Of a stretch of 64,000 nucleotides of DNA, positions 1 through 8,827 are shown one piece after another. The stretch lies in the NCBI RefSeq assembly GCF_014279815.1, contig NZ_CP047941.1, positions 744,001 through 808,000 on the forward strand, in the 5' to 3' direction. Below the pieces are notes generated by a model that saw only the letters and a list, made by a program, of their open reading frames with translations, had not been told where the DNA came from and searched no databases. Position 1 is the first letter of the stretch. The number at the start of each line of letters is the position of its first letter. A program made the translations under genes and the position numbers. This stretch comes from Synechococcus sp. NOUM97013. GTDB taxonomy: Bacteria; Cyanobacteriota; Cyanobacteriia; PCC-6307; Cyanobiaceae.

Positions 1-1
1 G

Positions 2-268
2 GGCAAGCGTGCCAGTTGGGCGCAGCAAAACAGTTTTGAAGCCTTCACCGTTCATGCCCCTGCAGCACTGCTGGCTGTTGTTGCGGTGTTGAGTGGTCAC
101 CCCCTTCCTGGCATCGCTGTTGCCGCCGCTTGGGCGCATCCCCTGCTTCGTTTGGCCTACATCAGCACCTATCTCTTCAACGTCCCCTTGGCCCGATCCT
201 TCGCTTGGTTCCTGGGTTTGCTTTGCAGTGGAATTCTCTATGGCGTGGGTATCGGAGCCCTTCTGTAG
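2..268 (+). CDS. MAPEG-family membrane protein (C-terminal part)
   Basis: The frame is open from the window edge to a TAG at 266-268, giving about 88 residues; the N-terminus lies outside the window. The segment begins with an Arg-x-x-Trp-Ala-Gln-Gln-Asn-Ser-Phe-Glu-Ala-Phe pattern, followed by several hydrophobic helices and a R-L-A-Y-I-S-T-Y-L-F-N stretch. This layout is typical of MAPEG proteins (four-helix membrane proteins related to microsomal glutathione S-transferase). Substrate unknown. It ends 20 bases before the convergent gene on the minus strand. Confidence 0.75.
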   Translation, partial: GKRASWAQQNSFEAFTVHAPAALLAVVAVLSGHPLPGIAVAAAWAHPLLRLAYISTYLFNVPLARSFAWFLGLLCSGILYGVGIGALL

Positions 269-288
269 GGCTGCATGTTGCTGCCTGC

Positions 289-768
289 TCAGTTCAGCAC
301 CACCGCGATGCTGCGGTTCAACTTCAAGGTTTCGTGATCGTTCTGGTTGGTGTCGCTCAGCTCCAGATTGAAAAAGGAGGCGGAGTCGGCATCAAACAGC
401 GGCCCTGCATGCCAAGTGCCCAGATGCAACTTGATGCCCTCGCCGGCTTCGATGCGCAGCAGCCAGGCCGTGGAGGCATCGAGCAGAGGCCCTTCAGTGT
501 CGGGTGGGGCCAGCAGCAGCCAGAAAGGGCGACCTTCCGCGGAACTGAGGCATTGGGTGGCGTTCACGTGGCGCGTCATCGCCGTCACCTGCAGCGGTCG
601 CCGTGGGATGCGCATCACGTAGTAACGCAGCTTTCCTGGCCCGAAGCGCAGCTCCGCGTCGTGCTGCCCGGGCGGCGTCATGTCGTCTACTTCGCGCAAG
701 GCCGTACCGCAAGCCTCCAGACGAGGGTCCACCAGGGACCCCGCTTTCAGGGGCTGATGCTCGATCAT
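289..768 (-). CDS. Ureidoglycolate lyase-like protein (AllA family)
   Basis: A 159-residue protein starting at Met-Ile-Glu-His-Gln. The frame stays open upstream, but that extension runs antisense through the DUF3122 gene and has no protein-like character, so the internal ATG at 768 is preferred. The size and the C-terminal pattern (L-H-L-G-T-W-H-A-G-P-L, then F-x-N-L-E-L-S-D-T-N-x-N-D) match the cupin-like ureidoglycolate lyase/hydrolase family, which releases urea from ureidoglycolate in purine degradation. No other purine-catabolism gene is visible nearby, so the substrate is an inference from the family. It is divergent from the DUF3122 gene, with about 24 bases between starts. Confidence 0.7.
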   Translation of the reverse strand: MIEHQPLKAGSLVDPRLEACGTALREVDDMTPPGQHDAELRFGPGKLRYYVMRIPRRPLQVTAMTRHVNATQCLSSAEGRPFWLLLAPPDTEGPLLDASTAWLLRIEAGEGIKLHLGTWHAGPLFDADSASFFNLELSDTNQNDHETLKLNRSIAVVLN

Positions 769-792
769 GGGAACACTGTTTGCGCTTGATCC

Positions 793-1290
793 ATGCTCGC
801 GTTGCGTCGTCTGCTCTGCACGTTGCTGGTTGCCGTAACGCTGTTGCTGCTCACGCCCATGGCGGTGAGTGCGCAGGTGCATGAGCATCAGGATGAAAAC
901 GGGGCACCGATGCTGCGCAGCCTCGAGAGCCTGCGCGATCTCGATTACCAGAGCTGGCAGGCGGTGGCCTACCGCACCGGCAAGCCGGGCAATCCGGTGG
1001 TGCTGCGCATCGTGGGCTACCCGGGCAAGCTGCGCCTGGAACATCCCGCGCCGCTGCTGGTGCAATCCGGCGTCAAGGAGTGGCAGCTCGACGACATCAC
1101 CCTCGACAATCCCGTTCTGGCCACCGACGGTCGTGAGGCGGCGGCGGAGTTTGCGCTCGATCCGCTGCTCAATGATCTGAGCAACAACCGTCCGCTGCGG
1201 TTGTTCATGCCGGGAGTGATCAACGAGATGCCCGTTCCTCCGTATGTGGTGGCGGAATGGCGTGATGTGCAGACCCAGCCGCTGAGCTGA
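793..1290 (+). CDS. Secreted DUF3122-like protein
   Basis: A 165-residue protein with a classic signal peptide (Arg-Arg, then a Leu/Val-rich core, then A-V-S-A at about residues 23-27). The mature part contains R-S-L-E-S-L-R-D-L-D-Y-Q-S-W-Q and V-V-L-R-I-V-G-Y-P-G, the pattern I associate with the cyanobacterial DUF3122 family, whose function is unknown. Its stop codon overlaps the ribD start by one base (TGATG at 1288-1292), so the two are probably translated from one message. Confidence 0.75.
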   Translation: MLALRRLLCTLLVAVTLLLLTPMAVSAQVHEHQDENGAPMLRSLESLRDLDYQSWQAVAYRTGKPGNPVVLRIVGYPGKLRLEHPAPLLVQSGVKEWQLDDITLDNPVLATDGREAAAEFALDPLLNDLSNNRPLRLFMPGVINEMPVPPYVVAEWRDVQTQPLS

Positions 1291-2402
1291 TGGGTTCCGT
1301 CGGCGGCTCACACCAACCCTGGCTGGCTTGGATGCGTCGGGCGCTTCAGCTGGCCTCCCTCGCGGAAGGCCGCACCAGCCCCAATCCCCTGGTGGGTGCG
1401 GTGGTGCTCGATGCCGACGGTCGCTTGGTCGGTGAGGGATTCCATGCCCGTGCCGGTGAGCCCCACGCTGAACCCGTCGCCCTGGCCCAGGCTGGTGACG
1501 CCGCCCGAGGCGGCACGATCATCGTCACCCTGGAGCCCTGCTGCCACCACGGCCGCACGCCTCCTTGCACTGAAGCGATCCTCGCCGCTGGAGTACGGCG
1601 GGTGGTGGTGGCACTCACCGACCCCGACCCCCGCGTTGCCGGCGGTGGTTTGCAGCGACTACGGGATGCGGGATTGGAGGTGATCAGCGGCGTGCTGGCC
1701 GTTGAGGCCGCTCATCAGAACCGCGCCTTCATCCATCGGGTGCAGACCGGCCGGCCCTGGGGGGTGCTGAAGTGGGCCATGAGCCTGGATGGCCGCACGG
1801 CGCTGCCCAATGGCGCGAGCCAGTGGATCAGCGGACCGCCGGCGCGCGCCTGGGTGCATGGCTTACGCGCCCAGTGCGATGTGGTGATTGTCGGCGGTGG
1901 CACCGTCCGCGCCGACGACCCGTTGCTCACCAGCCGGGGGCGGCGAACCCCCGAACCGTTGCGTGTGGTGCTCAGCCGCAGCCTTGATCTGCCGGCTGGC
2001 GCTCAGATCTGGGATCAGCAGGTGGCCAGCACCCTGCTGGCCTATCCGCAGCAGGCCGAGTCAGCGTTGTCCGCTGACCTGCGCGCTGTGGTGCACACGC
2101 AAGCGGTGGCAATGCAAGCGCTCGATGCTTCGGAACCGGAGCTGTTGCTGACGGCCCTGGCCCAGCGCGGTTGCAACCGCGTGCTCTGGGAGTGCGGTCC
2201 AGGACTTGCGGCCGCCGCCATCCAGCAGGGGTGTGTGCAGGAAATCGCGGCGGTGATCGCACCGAAGTTGCTCGGCGGTGAACTGGCGCACACGCCCCTG
2301 GGCGATCTCGGCTTTACTTCCATGGATCAGGTGCAGCTGCTGCGTGGAGACGACGTCCTGAGGCTGGGCGATGACCTGCTGCTGAAGGCCCGGCTGACTT
2401 GA
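1290..2402 (+). CDS. ribD: Bifunctional riboflavin biosynthesis deaminase/reductase RibD
   Basis: RibD carries out two steps of riboflavin synthesis in the cytoplasm: deamination of the pyrimidine intermediate and reduction of its ribosyl side chain. The N-terminal cytidine-deaminase-like domain shows the zinc site: His-Ala-Glu near residue 59 and Pro-Cys-Cys-His-His-Gly-Arg-Thr-Pro-Pro-Cys near 84-94. The C-terminal reductase domain starts around W-G-V-L-K-W-A-M-S-L-D-G and has the conserved S-x-W-I-S-G and R-A-D-D-P-L-L-T segments. At 370 aa it is full length. The ATG overlaps the stop of the DUF3122 gene; an in-frame Met a few residues downstream is an alternative start. Confidence 0.95.
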   Translation: MGSVGGSHQPWLAWMRRALQLASLAEGRTSPNPLVGAVVLDADGRLVGEGFHARAGEPHAEPVALAQAGDAARGGTIIVTLEPCCHHGRTPPCTEAILAAGVRRVVVALTDPDPRVAGGGLQRLRDAGLEVISGVLAVEAAHQNRAFIHRVQTGRPWGVLKWAMSLDGRTALPNGASQWISGPPARAWVHGLRAQCDVVIVGGGTVRADDPLLTSRGRRTPEPLRVVLSRSLDLPAGAQIWDQQVASTLLAYPQQAESALSADLRAVVHTQAVAMQALDASEPELLLTALAQRGCNRVLWECGPGLAAAAIQQGCVQEIAAVIAPKLLGGELAHTPLGDLGFTSMDQVQLLRGDDVLRLGDDLLLKARLT

Positions 2403-2408
2403 TTCGCC

Positions 2409-3152
2409 TTAACGGCTCGGGTCCCGTCGAGTGGAATCGCGCTCCTCGCGTTCCACCGTCGCGGCATAACGACCGATCAGCACCCCCATCACCACGGCCA
2501 GATAAATCGGGCCTGCGATGCCGGTGCTCACCGACAGCATTCGGGCCAGAGGCAGCATCGGCTGGATGTCGCCAAATCCCACCGTGGTGAGGCAGATGAA
2601 GGCGAAGTAATTGAGCTGAGAGAACACTCCCACGGATGCCAACACGCTGGCATCAACGGCGCTGGCGCCAGCGGCCAGTTCGATCGGCTCAAAACTTCCT
2701 GGCTGGATGGTCTCCAGGCCCATCATCACCAGCCCAGCGGTGAGACCTAGCAATAAGTACCCCGCGGCAGCACCCATCAGCACGCTGGCCGTCACCTTGG
2801 TTTCCCGGGCCAGGCGTTGCACCAGGCGCACCACGCTCCACCCCACCAGCACACTCCAGCTCACCACCAGGGGAATGCCGCTGTTGTGCCAACGCAAGGG
2901 GGTGAACAGCCACAGCAATTGGGTCACCAGGGCCACCACTCCTAGGCCTTGATATAGGCGGTCGTGCAAGCTGAGCACTCGCTTGCGGATCACCACCAGC
3001 TGGGTGAGCAGCAGGGCGATCAGGGCATATCCCAAACTGCCCAGCCAGGTGATTTTCGGGAACGCAAAGCTGATCATTACCAGCAGGCACAACCCCAGCA
3101 GCCAGGCGTAGAGCTTTTTGCTTCCTAGCTGCTGTCGCCCTTCCGATCGCAT
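2409..3152 (-). CDS. Potassium channel-type membrane protein
   Basis: About 247 residues from the ATG at 3152 (M-R-S-E-G); an upstream in-frame start at 3260 would add 36 poorly hydrophobic residues and is less likely. There are five to six hydrophobic segments. The last pair flanks a T-T-V-G-F-G-D selectivity filter (coded near 2568-2590), the signature of K+-selective pores. The charged tail E-R-E-E-R-D-S-T-R-R is cytoplasmic and short, with no RCK/TrkA-N domain. It runs convergent to ribD with only 6 bases between stop codons, and divergent from ftsH. Confidence 0.85.
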   Translation of the reverse strand: MRSEGRQQLGSKKLYAWLLGLCLLVMISFAFPKITWLGSLGYALIALLLTQLVVIRKRVLSLHDRLYQGLGVVALVTQLLWLFTPLRWHNSGIPLVVSWSVLVGWSVVRLVQRLARETKVTASVLMGAAAGYLLLGLTAGLVMMGLETIQPGSFEPIELAAGASAVDASVLASVGVFSQLNYFAFICLTTVGFGDIQPMLPLARMLSVSTGIAGPIYLAVVMGVLIGRYAATVEREERDSTRRDPSR

Positions 3153-3301
3153 CACATCTGCTCCCGTCAGCCAGAGGATGCCGAGCTTTGCTGGCTCTGG
3201 CGAGGTTTGCCTTCCAGTCGCCCCGTTCGGTTCTCCGCCATCGCGCGCCAGCCGTGACACGAATCTCCGCCTTAGCCTGCTTGAAGGACTGGACGTGATT
3301 T

Positions 3302-5179
3302 ATGCCGATCCGCGAGGACGACAACCGCCCCAATCGCCGCTTTGGGATTATCAACCTGGTGTTGATCGGCTTCGGTGTGCTGCTGTTGCTCAGCAGCTTC
3401 CTGCCCAACCAGGGCATGCAGCAGGTGCCGCGAGTGCCCTACTCCCTGTTCATTGACCAGGTGAACGACGGCGCTGTGAAGCGTGCCTACATCACCCAGG
3501 ATCAGATCCGCTACGAGCTGTCGGATCCTGAAGAAGGTGCGCCCTCTGTGTTGGCGACCACGCCGATCTTCGACATGGATCTTCCGCAGCGTCTGGAAAC
3601 CAAAGGCGTTGAGTTCGCTGCTGCGCCTCCCAAGAAGCCCAACATCTTCACCACCATCCTCAGCTGGGTGGTGCCGCCGCTGATCTTCATCCTGGTTCTG
3701 CAGTTCTTCGCGCGGCGTTCCATGGGTGCCGGTGGTGCTCAGGGCGCTCTGAACTTCACCAAGAGCAAGGCCAAGGTGTACGTGCCCGATGAGCAGTCAC
3801 GGGTCACCTTTGCCGACGTGGCCGGTGTGGATGAGGCCAAAGACGAACTGGCTGAAATCGTCGATTTCCTCAAGTCGTCAGAGCGTTACACCGAGATTGG
3901 AGCACGCATTCCCAAGGGTGTGCTGCTCGTGGGTCCTCCCGGCACCGGTAAGACCTTGCTTTCCAAGGCAGTGGCAGGTGAGGCCGGCGTTCCCTTCTTC
4001 ATCATCAGCGGCTCGGAGTTCGTCGAGCTGTTCGTGGGTGCTGGTGCTGCTCGGGTGCGGGATTTGTTTGAGCAGGCCAAGAAGAATGCCCCCTGCATCA
4101 TCTTCATCGACGAACTCGATGCGATCGGCAAGAGCCGTTCCGGTTCAATGGGTGTGGTCGGCGGTAACGACGAGCGTGAGCAGACGCTCAATCAGCTGCT
4201 CACCGAAATGGATGGCTTCGCTTCCAAAGACAAGCCGGTGATCGTGCTGGCCGCCACCAACCAGCCGGAAGTGCTGGACGCGGCACTGCTGCGTCCCGGA
4301 CGTTTCGACCGCCAGGTGTTGGTAGATCGCCCGGACCTCTCGGGCCGTAAGACGATCCTTGAGATCTATGCCAAGAAGGTGAAGCTCGCCGACGGAGTGG
4401 ATCTCGATCGCATCGCCCAGGCCACCAGTGGTTTCGCCGGTGCTGATCTGGCCAACCTGGTGAATGAAGCGGCGCTGCTGGCTGCCCGCGCCAAGCGCAC
4501 CAAGGTGGAGCAGGAAGACCTCGGCGAAGCGATCGAGCGTGTGGTCGCGGGTCTCGAGAAGAAGAGCCGCGTGCTGCAGGACGACGAGAAGAAGGTGGTG
4601 GCCTATCACGAGGTGGGACACGCCATCGTGGGTCACCTGATGCCCGGCGGCAGCAAGGTGGCCAAGATTTCGATCGTGCCTCGCGGCATGAGCGCTCTCG
4701 GCTACACCCTGCAGCTGCCCACGGAAGAGCGTTTCCTTAATTCAAGAGAAGACCTGCAGGGGCAGATCGCCACGCTGCTGGGCGGCCGATCTGCGGAAGA
4801 GATTGTGTTCGGCAAGATCACAACTGGAGCTTCCAACGATCTGCAGCGCGCCACTGACATCGCCGAGCAGATGGTGGGCACATATGGCATGAGCGACACC
4901 CTCGGCCCCCTTGCCTACGACAAGCAAGGTGGCGGTCAGTTCCTGGGCGGCGGCAACAACCCTCGCCGCACGGTGAGTGACGCCACGGCTCAGGCCATCG
5001 ATAAGGAGGTGCGCACGCTGGTCGACAACGCCCATGAGCAAGCCTTGGCAATCCTGCGTCAGAACATGGCCCTGCTGGAAACCATCGCTCAGAAGATCCT
5101 CGAGAAAGAGGTCATCGAGGGTGATGAGCTCAAGGACATGCTCAGTGCCAGCGTTCTGCCTGAAGCCGTCGCGGCTTGA
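3302..5179 (+). CDS. ftsH4: ATP-dependent zinc metalloprotease FtsH (FtsH4 type)
   Basis: A membrane-anchored AAA+ protease that removes damaged membrane proteins. There are two transmembrane segments (about 12-34 and 115-137) flanking a luminal domain. The AAA module has Walker A G-P-P-G-T-G-K-T near 210, Walker B I-I-F-I-D-E-L-D, and the zinc site H-E-V-G-H at 436-440. The wording ([32 protein letters not shown]) matches what I recall of Synechocystis Sll1463 (FtsH4) rather than FtsH1, 2 or 3. At 625 aa it is full length. The start ATG at 3302 follows a short leader after the divergent channel gene. Confidence 0.93.
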   Translation: MPIREDDNRPNRRFGIINLVLIGFGVLLLLSSFLPNQGMQQVPRVPYSLFIDQVNDGAVKRAYITQDQIRYELSDPEEGAPSVLATTPIFDMDLPQRLETKGVEFAAAPPKKPNIFTTILSWVVPPLIFILVLQFFARRSMGAGGAQGALNFTKSKAKVYVPDEQSRVTFADVAGVDEAKDELAEIVDFLKSSERYTEIGARIPKGVLLVGPPGTGKTLLSKAVAGEAGVPFFIISGSEFVELFVGAGAARVRDLFEQAKKNAPCIIFIDELDAIGKSRSGSMGVVGGNDEREQTLNQLLTEMDGFASKDKPVIVLAATNQPEVLDAALLRPGRFDRQVLVDRPDLSGRKTILEIYAKKVKLADGVDLDRIAQATSGFAGADLANLVNEAALLAARAKRTKVEQEDLGEAIERVVAGLEKKSRVLQDDEKKVVAYHEVGHAIVGHLMPGGSKVAKISIVPRGMSALGYTLQLPTEERFLNSREDLQGQIATLLGGRSAEEIVFGKITTGASNDLQRATDIAEQMVGTYGMSDTLGPLAYDKQGGGQFLGGGNNPRRTVSDATAQAIDKEVRTLVDNAHEQALAILRQNMALLETIAQKILEKEVIEGDELKDMLSASVLPEAVAA

Positions 5180-5231
5180 GGCTTGACGGATTCGCTGTCT
5201 GTCTCCGATAACACTCCTTTGAAGTCCGGCT

Positions 5232-6188
5232 ATGGCATCCGCCACCACCAGCGTTGCTGCCGTCCTCTCCACCCTGAGCGGCAGCGATTTTCTGTCTTCA
5301 GCGGATGCCTCTGCTGAGCAGACGGCTGCGCTCCTGGAGCTGGCCGCTCAGCTGAAGTCGGGTGATCGACGCATTGACCTGGGCAACAGGGTGCTGGGCC
5401 TGATCTTTACGAAGGCCTCCACCCGCACGCGGGTGAGTTTCCAGGTGGCCATGGCCCGGTTGGGCGGCCAGACCGTGGATCTCAATCCCCAGTTCACCCA
5501 GCTGGGACGGGGTGAACCGTTAGAAGACACCGCACGGGTGCTCAGCCGTTTCTGTGACGTGCTTGCGGTTCGCACCTTCGCCCAGCAGGAGCTGGCGGAT
5601 TACGCGCACTGGGCCACGATTCCGGTGATCAATGCCCTCACCGACCTCGAGCATCCCTGCCAGGCCCTGGCGGACTTCCTCACCATGCAGGAAGCCTTCG
5701 GCGATCTGCGTGGTCAGACGCTCACCTATGTGGGTGATGGCAACAACGTGGCCCATTCGCTGATGCTCTGTGGCGCCTTGCTCGGCGTGAACGTGCGCAT
5801 CGGCTGTCCGGAAGGCTTCGAGCCCTTGCCGGGTGTGTTGGAGCAGGCCCGTTCCCTGGCGGTAGCCGGTGCGCAGATCACGGTCACCAGTGATCCGCTG
5901 GAAGCAGCGCGTGGTGCTCAGGCTCTCTACACCGATGTCTGGGCCTCCATGGGCCAGGAGCAGGAGCAGGCCGAACGGGAACGGGCGTTCCAGGGGTTCT
6001 GTCTGAATGAAGAGCTGTTGGCCGAAGCCGATTCACGGGCGATCGTTCTCCACTGCCTTCCGGCCCACCGCGGCGAAGAGATCAGTGCAGGTGTGATGGA
6101 AGGGCCCGCCAGCCGCATCTTCGATCAAGCCGAGAATCGTCTGCATGCCCAGCAAGCCCTGCTGGCTGCTCTGCTCGGCGGTCTGTAG
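5232..6188 (+). CDS. argF: Ornithine carbamoyltransferase
   Basis: This enzyme condenses carbamoyl phosphate with ornithine to citrulline in arginine synthesis (cytoplasm, trimer). The carbamoyl-phosphate loop S-T-R-T-R sits at about residues 62-66. The D-L-E-H-P-C-Q motif is mid-protein, and the ornithine-binding H-C-L-P-A-H-R-G is near 274-281. The D-x-W-x-S-M-G segment confirms OTCase rather than aspartate transcarbamoylase. At 318 aa it has the usual length. It follows ftsH4 by 52 bases on the same strand and may be read through from it. Confidence 0.95.
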   Translation: MASATTSVAAVLSTLSGSDFLSSADASAEQTAALLELAAQLKSGDRRIDLGNRVLGLIFTKASTRTRVSFQVAMARLGGQTVDLNPQFTQLGRGEPLEDTARVLSRFCDVLAVRTFAQQELADYAHWATIPVINALTDLEHPCQALADFLTMQEAFGDLRGQTLTYVGDGNNVAHSLMLCGALLGVNVRIGCPEGFEPLPGVLEQARSLAVAGAQITVTSDPLEAARGAQALYTDVWASMGQEQEQAERERAFQGFCLNEELLAEADSRAIVLHCLPAHRGEEISAGVMEGPASRIFDQAENRLHAQQALLAALLGGL

Positions 6189-6216
6189 GTCCTTGCTGCG
6201 TGCTGGGGACTTGTCC

Positions 6217-6450
6217 TCATGCAGTGTCCTGACAAATGCAGGACGACCAGTTCCCTCCAGCGAGATTTTCGAGTTCCTCTTCTGTGAGTGCTGACTGAGT
6301 CTTGCTGAAATCGTCCGTGGAGACGCTGAATCCCGACTCCTTGGCAATCACGACAACAGCGTCTGCGTTCTTGGATGCTTTGAGTTTTTCTTGAAGGCTC
6401 GGATCAGCTTTGACGGCTTCCAGGAACGCTTTGAGCTGCTCTTCCGGCAT
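6217..6450 (-). CDS. Prochlorosin-like lanthipeptide precursor (Nif11-type leader)
   Basis: From the ATG at 6450 this is a 77-residue precursor. Residues 1-66 form a Nif11-type leader (E-E-Q-L-K-A-F-L-E-A-V-K near the start, E-E-L-E-N-L-A-G-G at its end). The double Gly is followed by an 11-residue core, NWSSCICQDTA. The core has two Cys, two Ser and one Thr, exactly what a LanM needs to make thioether rings. The leader matches ProcA-type precursors of marine picocyanobacteria. An upstream in-frame ATG at 6486 (M-A-I-T-T-L) is an alternative start; neither has a clear ribosome site. No modifying enzyme is adjacent; the LanM at 35642 and the C39 exporter at 31285 are the likely partners. Confidence 0.85.
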   Translation of the reverse strand: MPEEQLKAFLEAVKADPSLQEKLKASKNADAVVVIAKESGFSVSTDDFSKTQSALTEEELENLAGGNWSSCICQDTA

Positions 6451-6527
6451 GGGAAAAGACGGCAATCTGAGTGTTGTAATAGCCATGCTCGGCGGATTCC
6501 ACTCAATGCATCGAGTGCTGACCCGAT

Positions 6528-6905
6528 TCATCGACAACGTTGGTTTTGCTCACAGGCTTTGAGAGCCCATGGGCATTGATGGGCATACCGCTGGAGAACA
6601 ACCGCATGGCCTGCGTTCACCAGCCGTTGCTGCACGTTGGTCCCATCCACGAACAGTTCGGCCACGCTGCGCCCATAGCGGTCTGTTGTGATTCGCTTGA
6701 TGGCAACGGTTCGTCCCGCCACGAGCTGGCGCAGGTGATCCCGTGCTGCTTTGGCTTCGTGTGGTTTGGCCCTTGATCCGCTCAGTTCTGGTGTATCGAT
6801 GCACGCCAGCCGGATCCGTTCTCCCGTGCTGGTTCGACAGGTGTCGCCGTCGTAGCAGGACGCGATCACGACGGTGGCAAGCCCGGCAATCAGCATCAAA
6901 GGCAC
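6528..6905 (-). CDS. Thermonuclease-family (SNase-like) small nuclease
   Basis: A 125-residue protein. A hydrophobic N-terminus (about residues 2-15, ending A-S-C) suggests export or a lipid anchor. The staphylococcal-nuclease fold signatures follow: Y-D-G-D-T, then I-R-L-A-C-I-D-T-P-E, then D-R-Y-G-R-S-V-A-E-L. These contain the Asp, Arg and Glu expected for Ca2+-dependent phosphodiester cleavage. The C-terminus is Cys-rich (Q-C-P-W-A-L-K-A-C-E-Q-N-Q-R-C-R), suggesting a disulfide. It is monocistronic in appearance, upstream of the lanthipeptide precursor on the same strand. Confidence 0.82.
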   Translation of the reverse strand: MPLMLIAGLATVVIASCYDGDTCRTSTGERIRLACIDTPELSGSRAKPHEAKAARDHLRQLVAGRTVAIKRITTDRYGRSVAELFVDGTNVQQRLVNAGHAVVLQRYAHQCPWALKACEQNQRCR

Positions 6906-6945
6906 TGGCTGCGTTTGCGTCTGCGCGGCCAGTGCAGCGACCTGT

Positions 6946-7065
6946 TCACCCGCAAGCGCCCACGCATTCGAAGGTGCCAGGGTCGTTGAAGGCCAGGATC
7001 ATCAACACCGCCACCACGCTCACCGCGACCAACACAACCGGAACAATCTCATCATCGGGATACAT
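6946..7065 (-). CDS. Small single-span membrane protein (39 aa)
   Basis: A short frame begins M-Y-P-D-D-E-I-V-P and continues with a strongly hydrophobic helix (V-V-L-V-A-V-S-V-V-A-V-L-M-I-L-A-F). It ends in a Cys-containing tail (F-E-C-V-G-A-C-G). The helix length suits one membrane span. It fills the gap between the nuclease and the TerB-like gene on the same strand. No strong ribosome site is visible and no family is recognised, so this is a candidate only. Confidence 0.4.
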   Translation of the reverse strand: MYPDDEIVPVVLVAVSVVAVLMILAFNDPGTFECVGACG

Positions 7066-7172
7066 GGCCTGTGCAAACACCGACGGTCTCAATTGCACTT
7101 TTGCCGCAATGGCGCTGAATGCCACGTCGGTTGCAGCGGATTGACAACCGGATGTTGGCGTTGGCCGGGCTA

Positions 7173-7667
7173 TCAGTGCACCACCGTCGGATCCGGTTGC
7201 GTCGCAACCTCCTGGCCCATGGTGTCTTCTATGGCGGGCATGGTCAGGCGACTGCTCAAGGTGAGCCGGGCATGAAAGATCTCAAACACCGCATCAATGC
7301 GCTGTGCTTCAAAGCCTGAGATTTCCAGCATCAAAGCCAGGTGATCCAGAAAGGCGCGTTCCTGGCGTTGGAACGGCCCGTCGGAGCGCATGATTTCGGA
7401 GGCCATGGCGTAGGCCGTCATCCGTTGCGCAGGGGTCAGGCATTGCGCTGCGCGCAGCATCATGTTGTGAGAGCCCATCTCGCGACGCAGTTCCAGCAAT
7501 TCATCAAGCAGTCCGATCATCTCGGCATCCGGCATCTGGCAGAACGGCTCGCGATAGTCCAGTGCGTGTCTGAATGCGCGCGTCCCCGCTTTGGTGAAGT
7601 GTCCATCCCAGGACACGGCAGCGAAGCCGATTGCAGCAAAGGCGGTCAACGAGTCCATCGGTATCAA
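7173..7667 (-). CDS. TerB-like (tellurite-resistance family) protein
   Basis: About 164 residues; M-D-S-L-T-A-F at codon 4 is an alternative start. The protein opens with A-F-A-A-I-G-F-A-A-V-S-W-D-G. It continues with all-helical segments (L-L-D-E-L-L-E-L-R-R-E-M-G, M-T-A-Y-A-M-A-S-E-I-M-R-S-D-G) ending in E-R-A-F-L-D-H-L-A. This spacing of acidic residues is that of the TerB/DjlA-N fold, which often binds metal. No other ter genes are nearby, so a tellurite role should not be assumed. The 215 bases upstream, to the next gene, hold nothing I recognise. Confidence 0.6.
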   Translation of the reverse strand: MIPMDSLTAFAAIGFAAVSWDGHFTKAGTRAFRHALDYREPFCQMPDAEMIGLLDELLELRREMGSHNMMLRAAQCLTPAQRMTAYAMASEIMRSDGPFQRQERAFLDHLALMLEISGFEAQRIDAVFEIFHARLTLSSRLTMPAIEDTMGQEVATQPDPTVVH

Positions 7668-7881
7668 CGACCAAGAGCTTTGGTCTGGCTTGGGTCATGG
7701 CATCGGCGATGTGGCAGCTACTACCAAAGCGTTGCCTTGAGCATTCATGCGCATCGATAACGCGACCTGAGATCACACCGGCGTCAGTGGCATGCACACT
7801 CAACACTGCATTGTGTGAGGAGGGTTCAGTGGTGGGTGGTTGTCTATTTCGTCGAAGTGAAACTTCGGTGAATGCTGGCGA

Positions 7882-8226
7882 TCACCATTCGGCCTTGAAA
7901 AGCTCCATATACTTTTCGTAGGTGAGATCGTTGTTTAGGCCGCTGACGGCAAGGCTGGTGATGCCAAGTTTTGGATCACATTCAATTTTGGCACGCACAG
8001 GTGCATTGGTGAGTAGGGCTTCAACAAGTCCACCTTTCTGGTTGTCAAAGCGACTCGTGTATTCCTCACGTGTGAATCCAGCATTCGCAAGCGCGCTGCG
8101 AGCAGCTCCTAGGCATTGTTCACCTGTGCCGCCGTAGGAAAAAGAGGTGAGATAGACCCAAGGGCGTGCAAGCGCTGGACTTGATCCCAAGGCAATCAAT
8201 GAACACAACAGGAAAATACGCTTCAT
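7882..8226 (-). CDS. Secreted hypothetical protein (114 aa)
   Basis: From the ATG at 8226 the protein starts M-K-R-I-F-L-L and has a textbook signal peptide cut near A-L-A-R (about residue 20). The mature part carries two Cys (G-E-Q-C-L-G-A-A-R and K-I-E-C-D-P-K-L-G). It has a layout of one helix plus strands seen in small periplasmic proteins of marine cyanobacteria. I do not recognise a named family with confidence. The frame upstream of 8226 runs antisense to the next secreted protein's start and is ignored. Confidence 0.6.
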   Translation of the reverse strand: MKRIFLLCSLIALGSSPALARPWVYLTSFSYGGTGEQCLGAARSALANAGFTREEYTSRFDNQKGGLVEALLTNAPVRAKIECDPKLGITSLAVSGLNNDLTYEKYMELFKAEW

Positions 8227-8359
8227 TGAATCCTTTCTTTGACTGCCAATATTGATCAATTCCTTGCTCGAGTCAATCCCTTGATTCCTCATGGATGAGT
8301 GCAGATCAACCAAGTCATAACAGCTAGCTTCTTCGAAGATTGTTGAGTGTGAGGTATCC

Positions 8360-8698
8360 ATGAACCAAAGGGCACTGATGGCTGCGTCTGTGCTGACTCT
8401 GTCCACGTTCTCAGGAGCGGTTCAGGCTGATGCGTTGTCGCCGATCGCCACTGTTTGGTGTGCCACGCCCAGCTTTCACAACGCCAACCTGAGCGATGGT
8501 GTGGAACAGGCGACGCAGGCGGCGATGGATGGCTCCGAGGAGCCCTTCAAGATTCTCGACGCGATGCTGGCTTACAGCGATAACGAGGCGCTCGGCGCCG
8601 CGATCATCCGGGAATTCAATGCCGTGTGTCCCGATACAGCCCGCGCGGCGTTGGGGGACGACATCGTCGATCGGGCGATTCAGTTCAACGACAACTGA
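8360..8698 (+). CDS. Secreted hypothetical protein (112 aa)
   Basis: M-N-Q-R followed by a hydrophobic core ending G-A-V-Q-A-D-A indicates a Sec signal peptide of about 23 residues. The mature region has two Cys (V-W-C-A-T-P and N-A-V-C-P-D-T), probably forming a disulfide, and is helical and acidic. Function unknown. It is divergent from the 7882-8226 secreted gene; the two share the 133-base region 8227-8359. Confidence 0.6.
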   Translation: MNQRALMAASVLTLSTFSGAVQADALSPIATVWCATPSFHNANLSDGVEQATQAAMDGSEEPFKILDAMLAYSDNEALGAAIIREFNAVCPDTARAALGDDIVDRAIQFNDN

Positions 8699-8827
8699 AT
8701 CAGCGTCTCTGCGCATTGGCGCGCACGGTCTCTCCAAATCGGCGAGCCCAGCTATGACATGAACAGCTGAGCCCTGAGCGGTCGGGACGCGCCTGCCGCT
8801 GCCCAACTCAGGACGCACCCCAAAGAT

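Noticed and set aside
289-1311. 340-residue minus frame covering the DUF3122 gene
   Set aside because: Only the part from 768 down resembles a protein family; the rest is antisense to a clear secreted protein with its own signal peptide.
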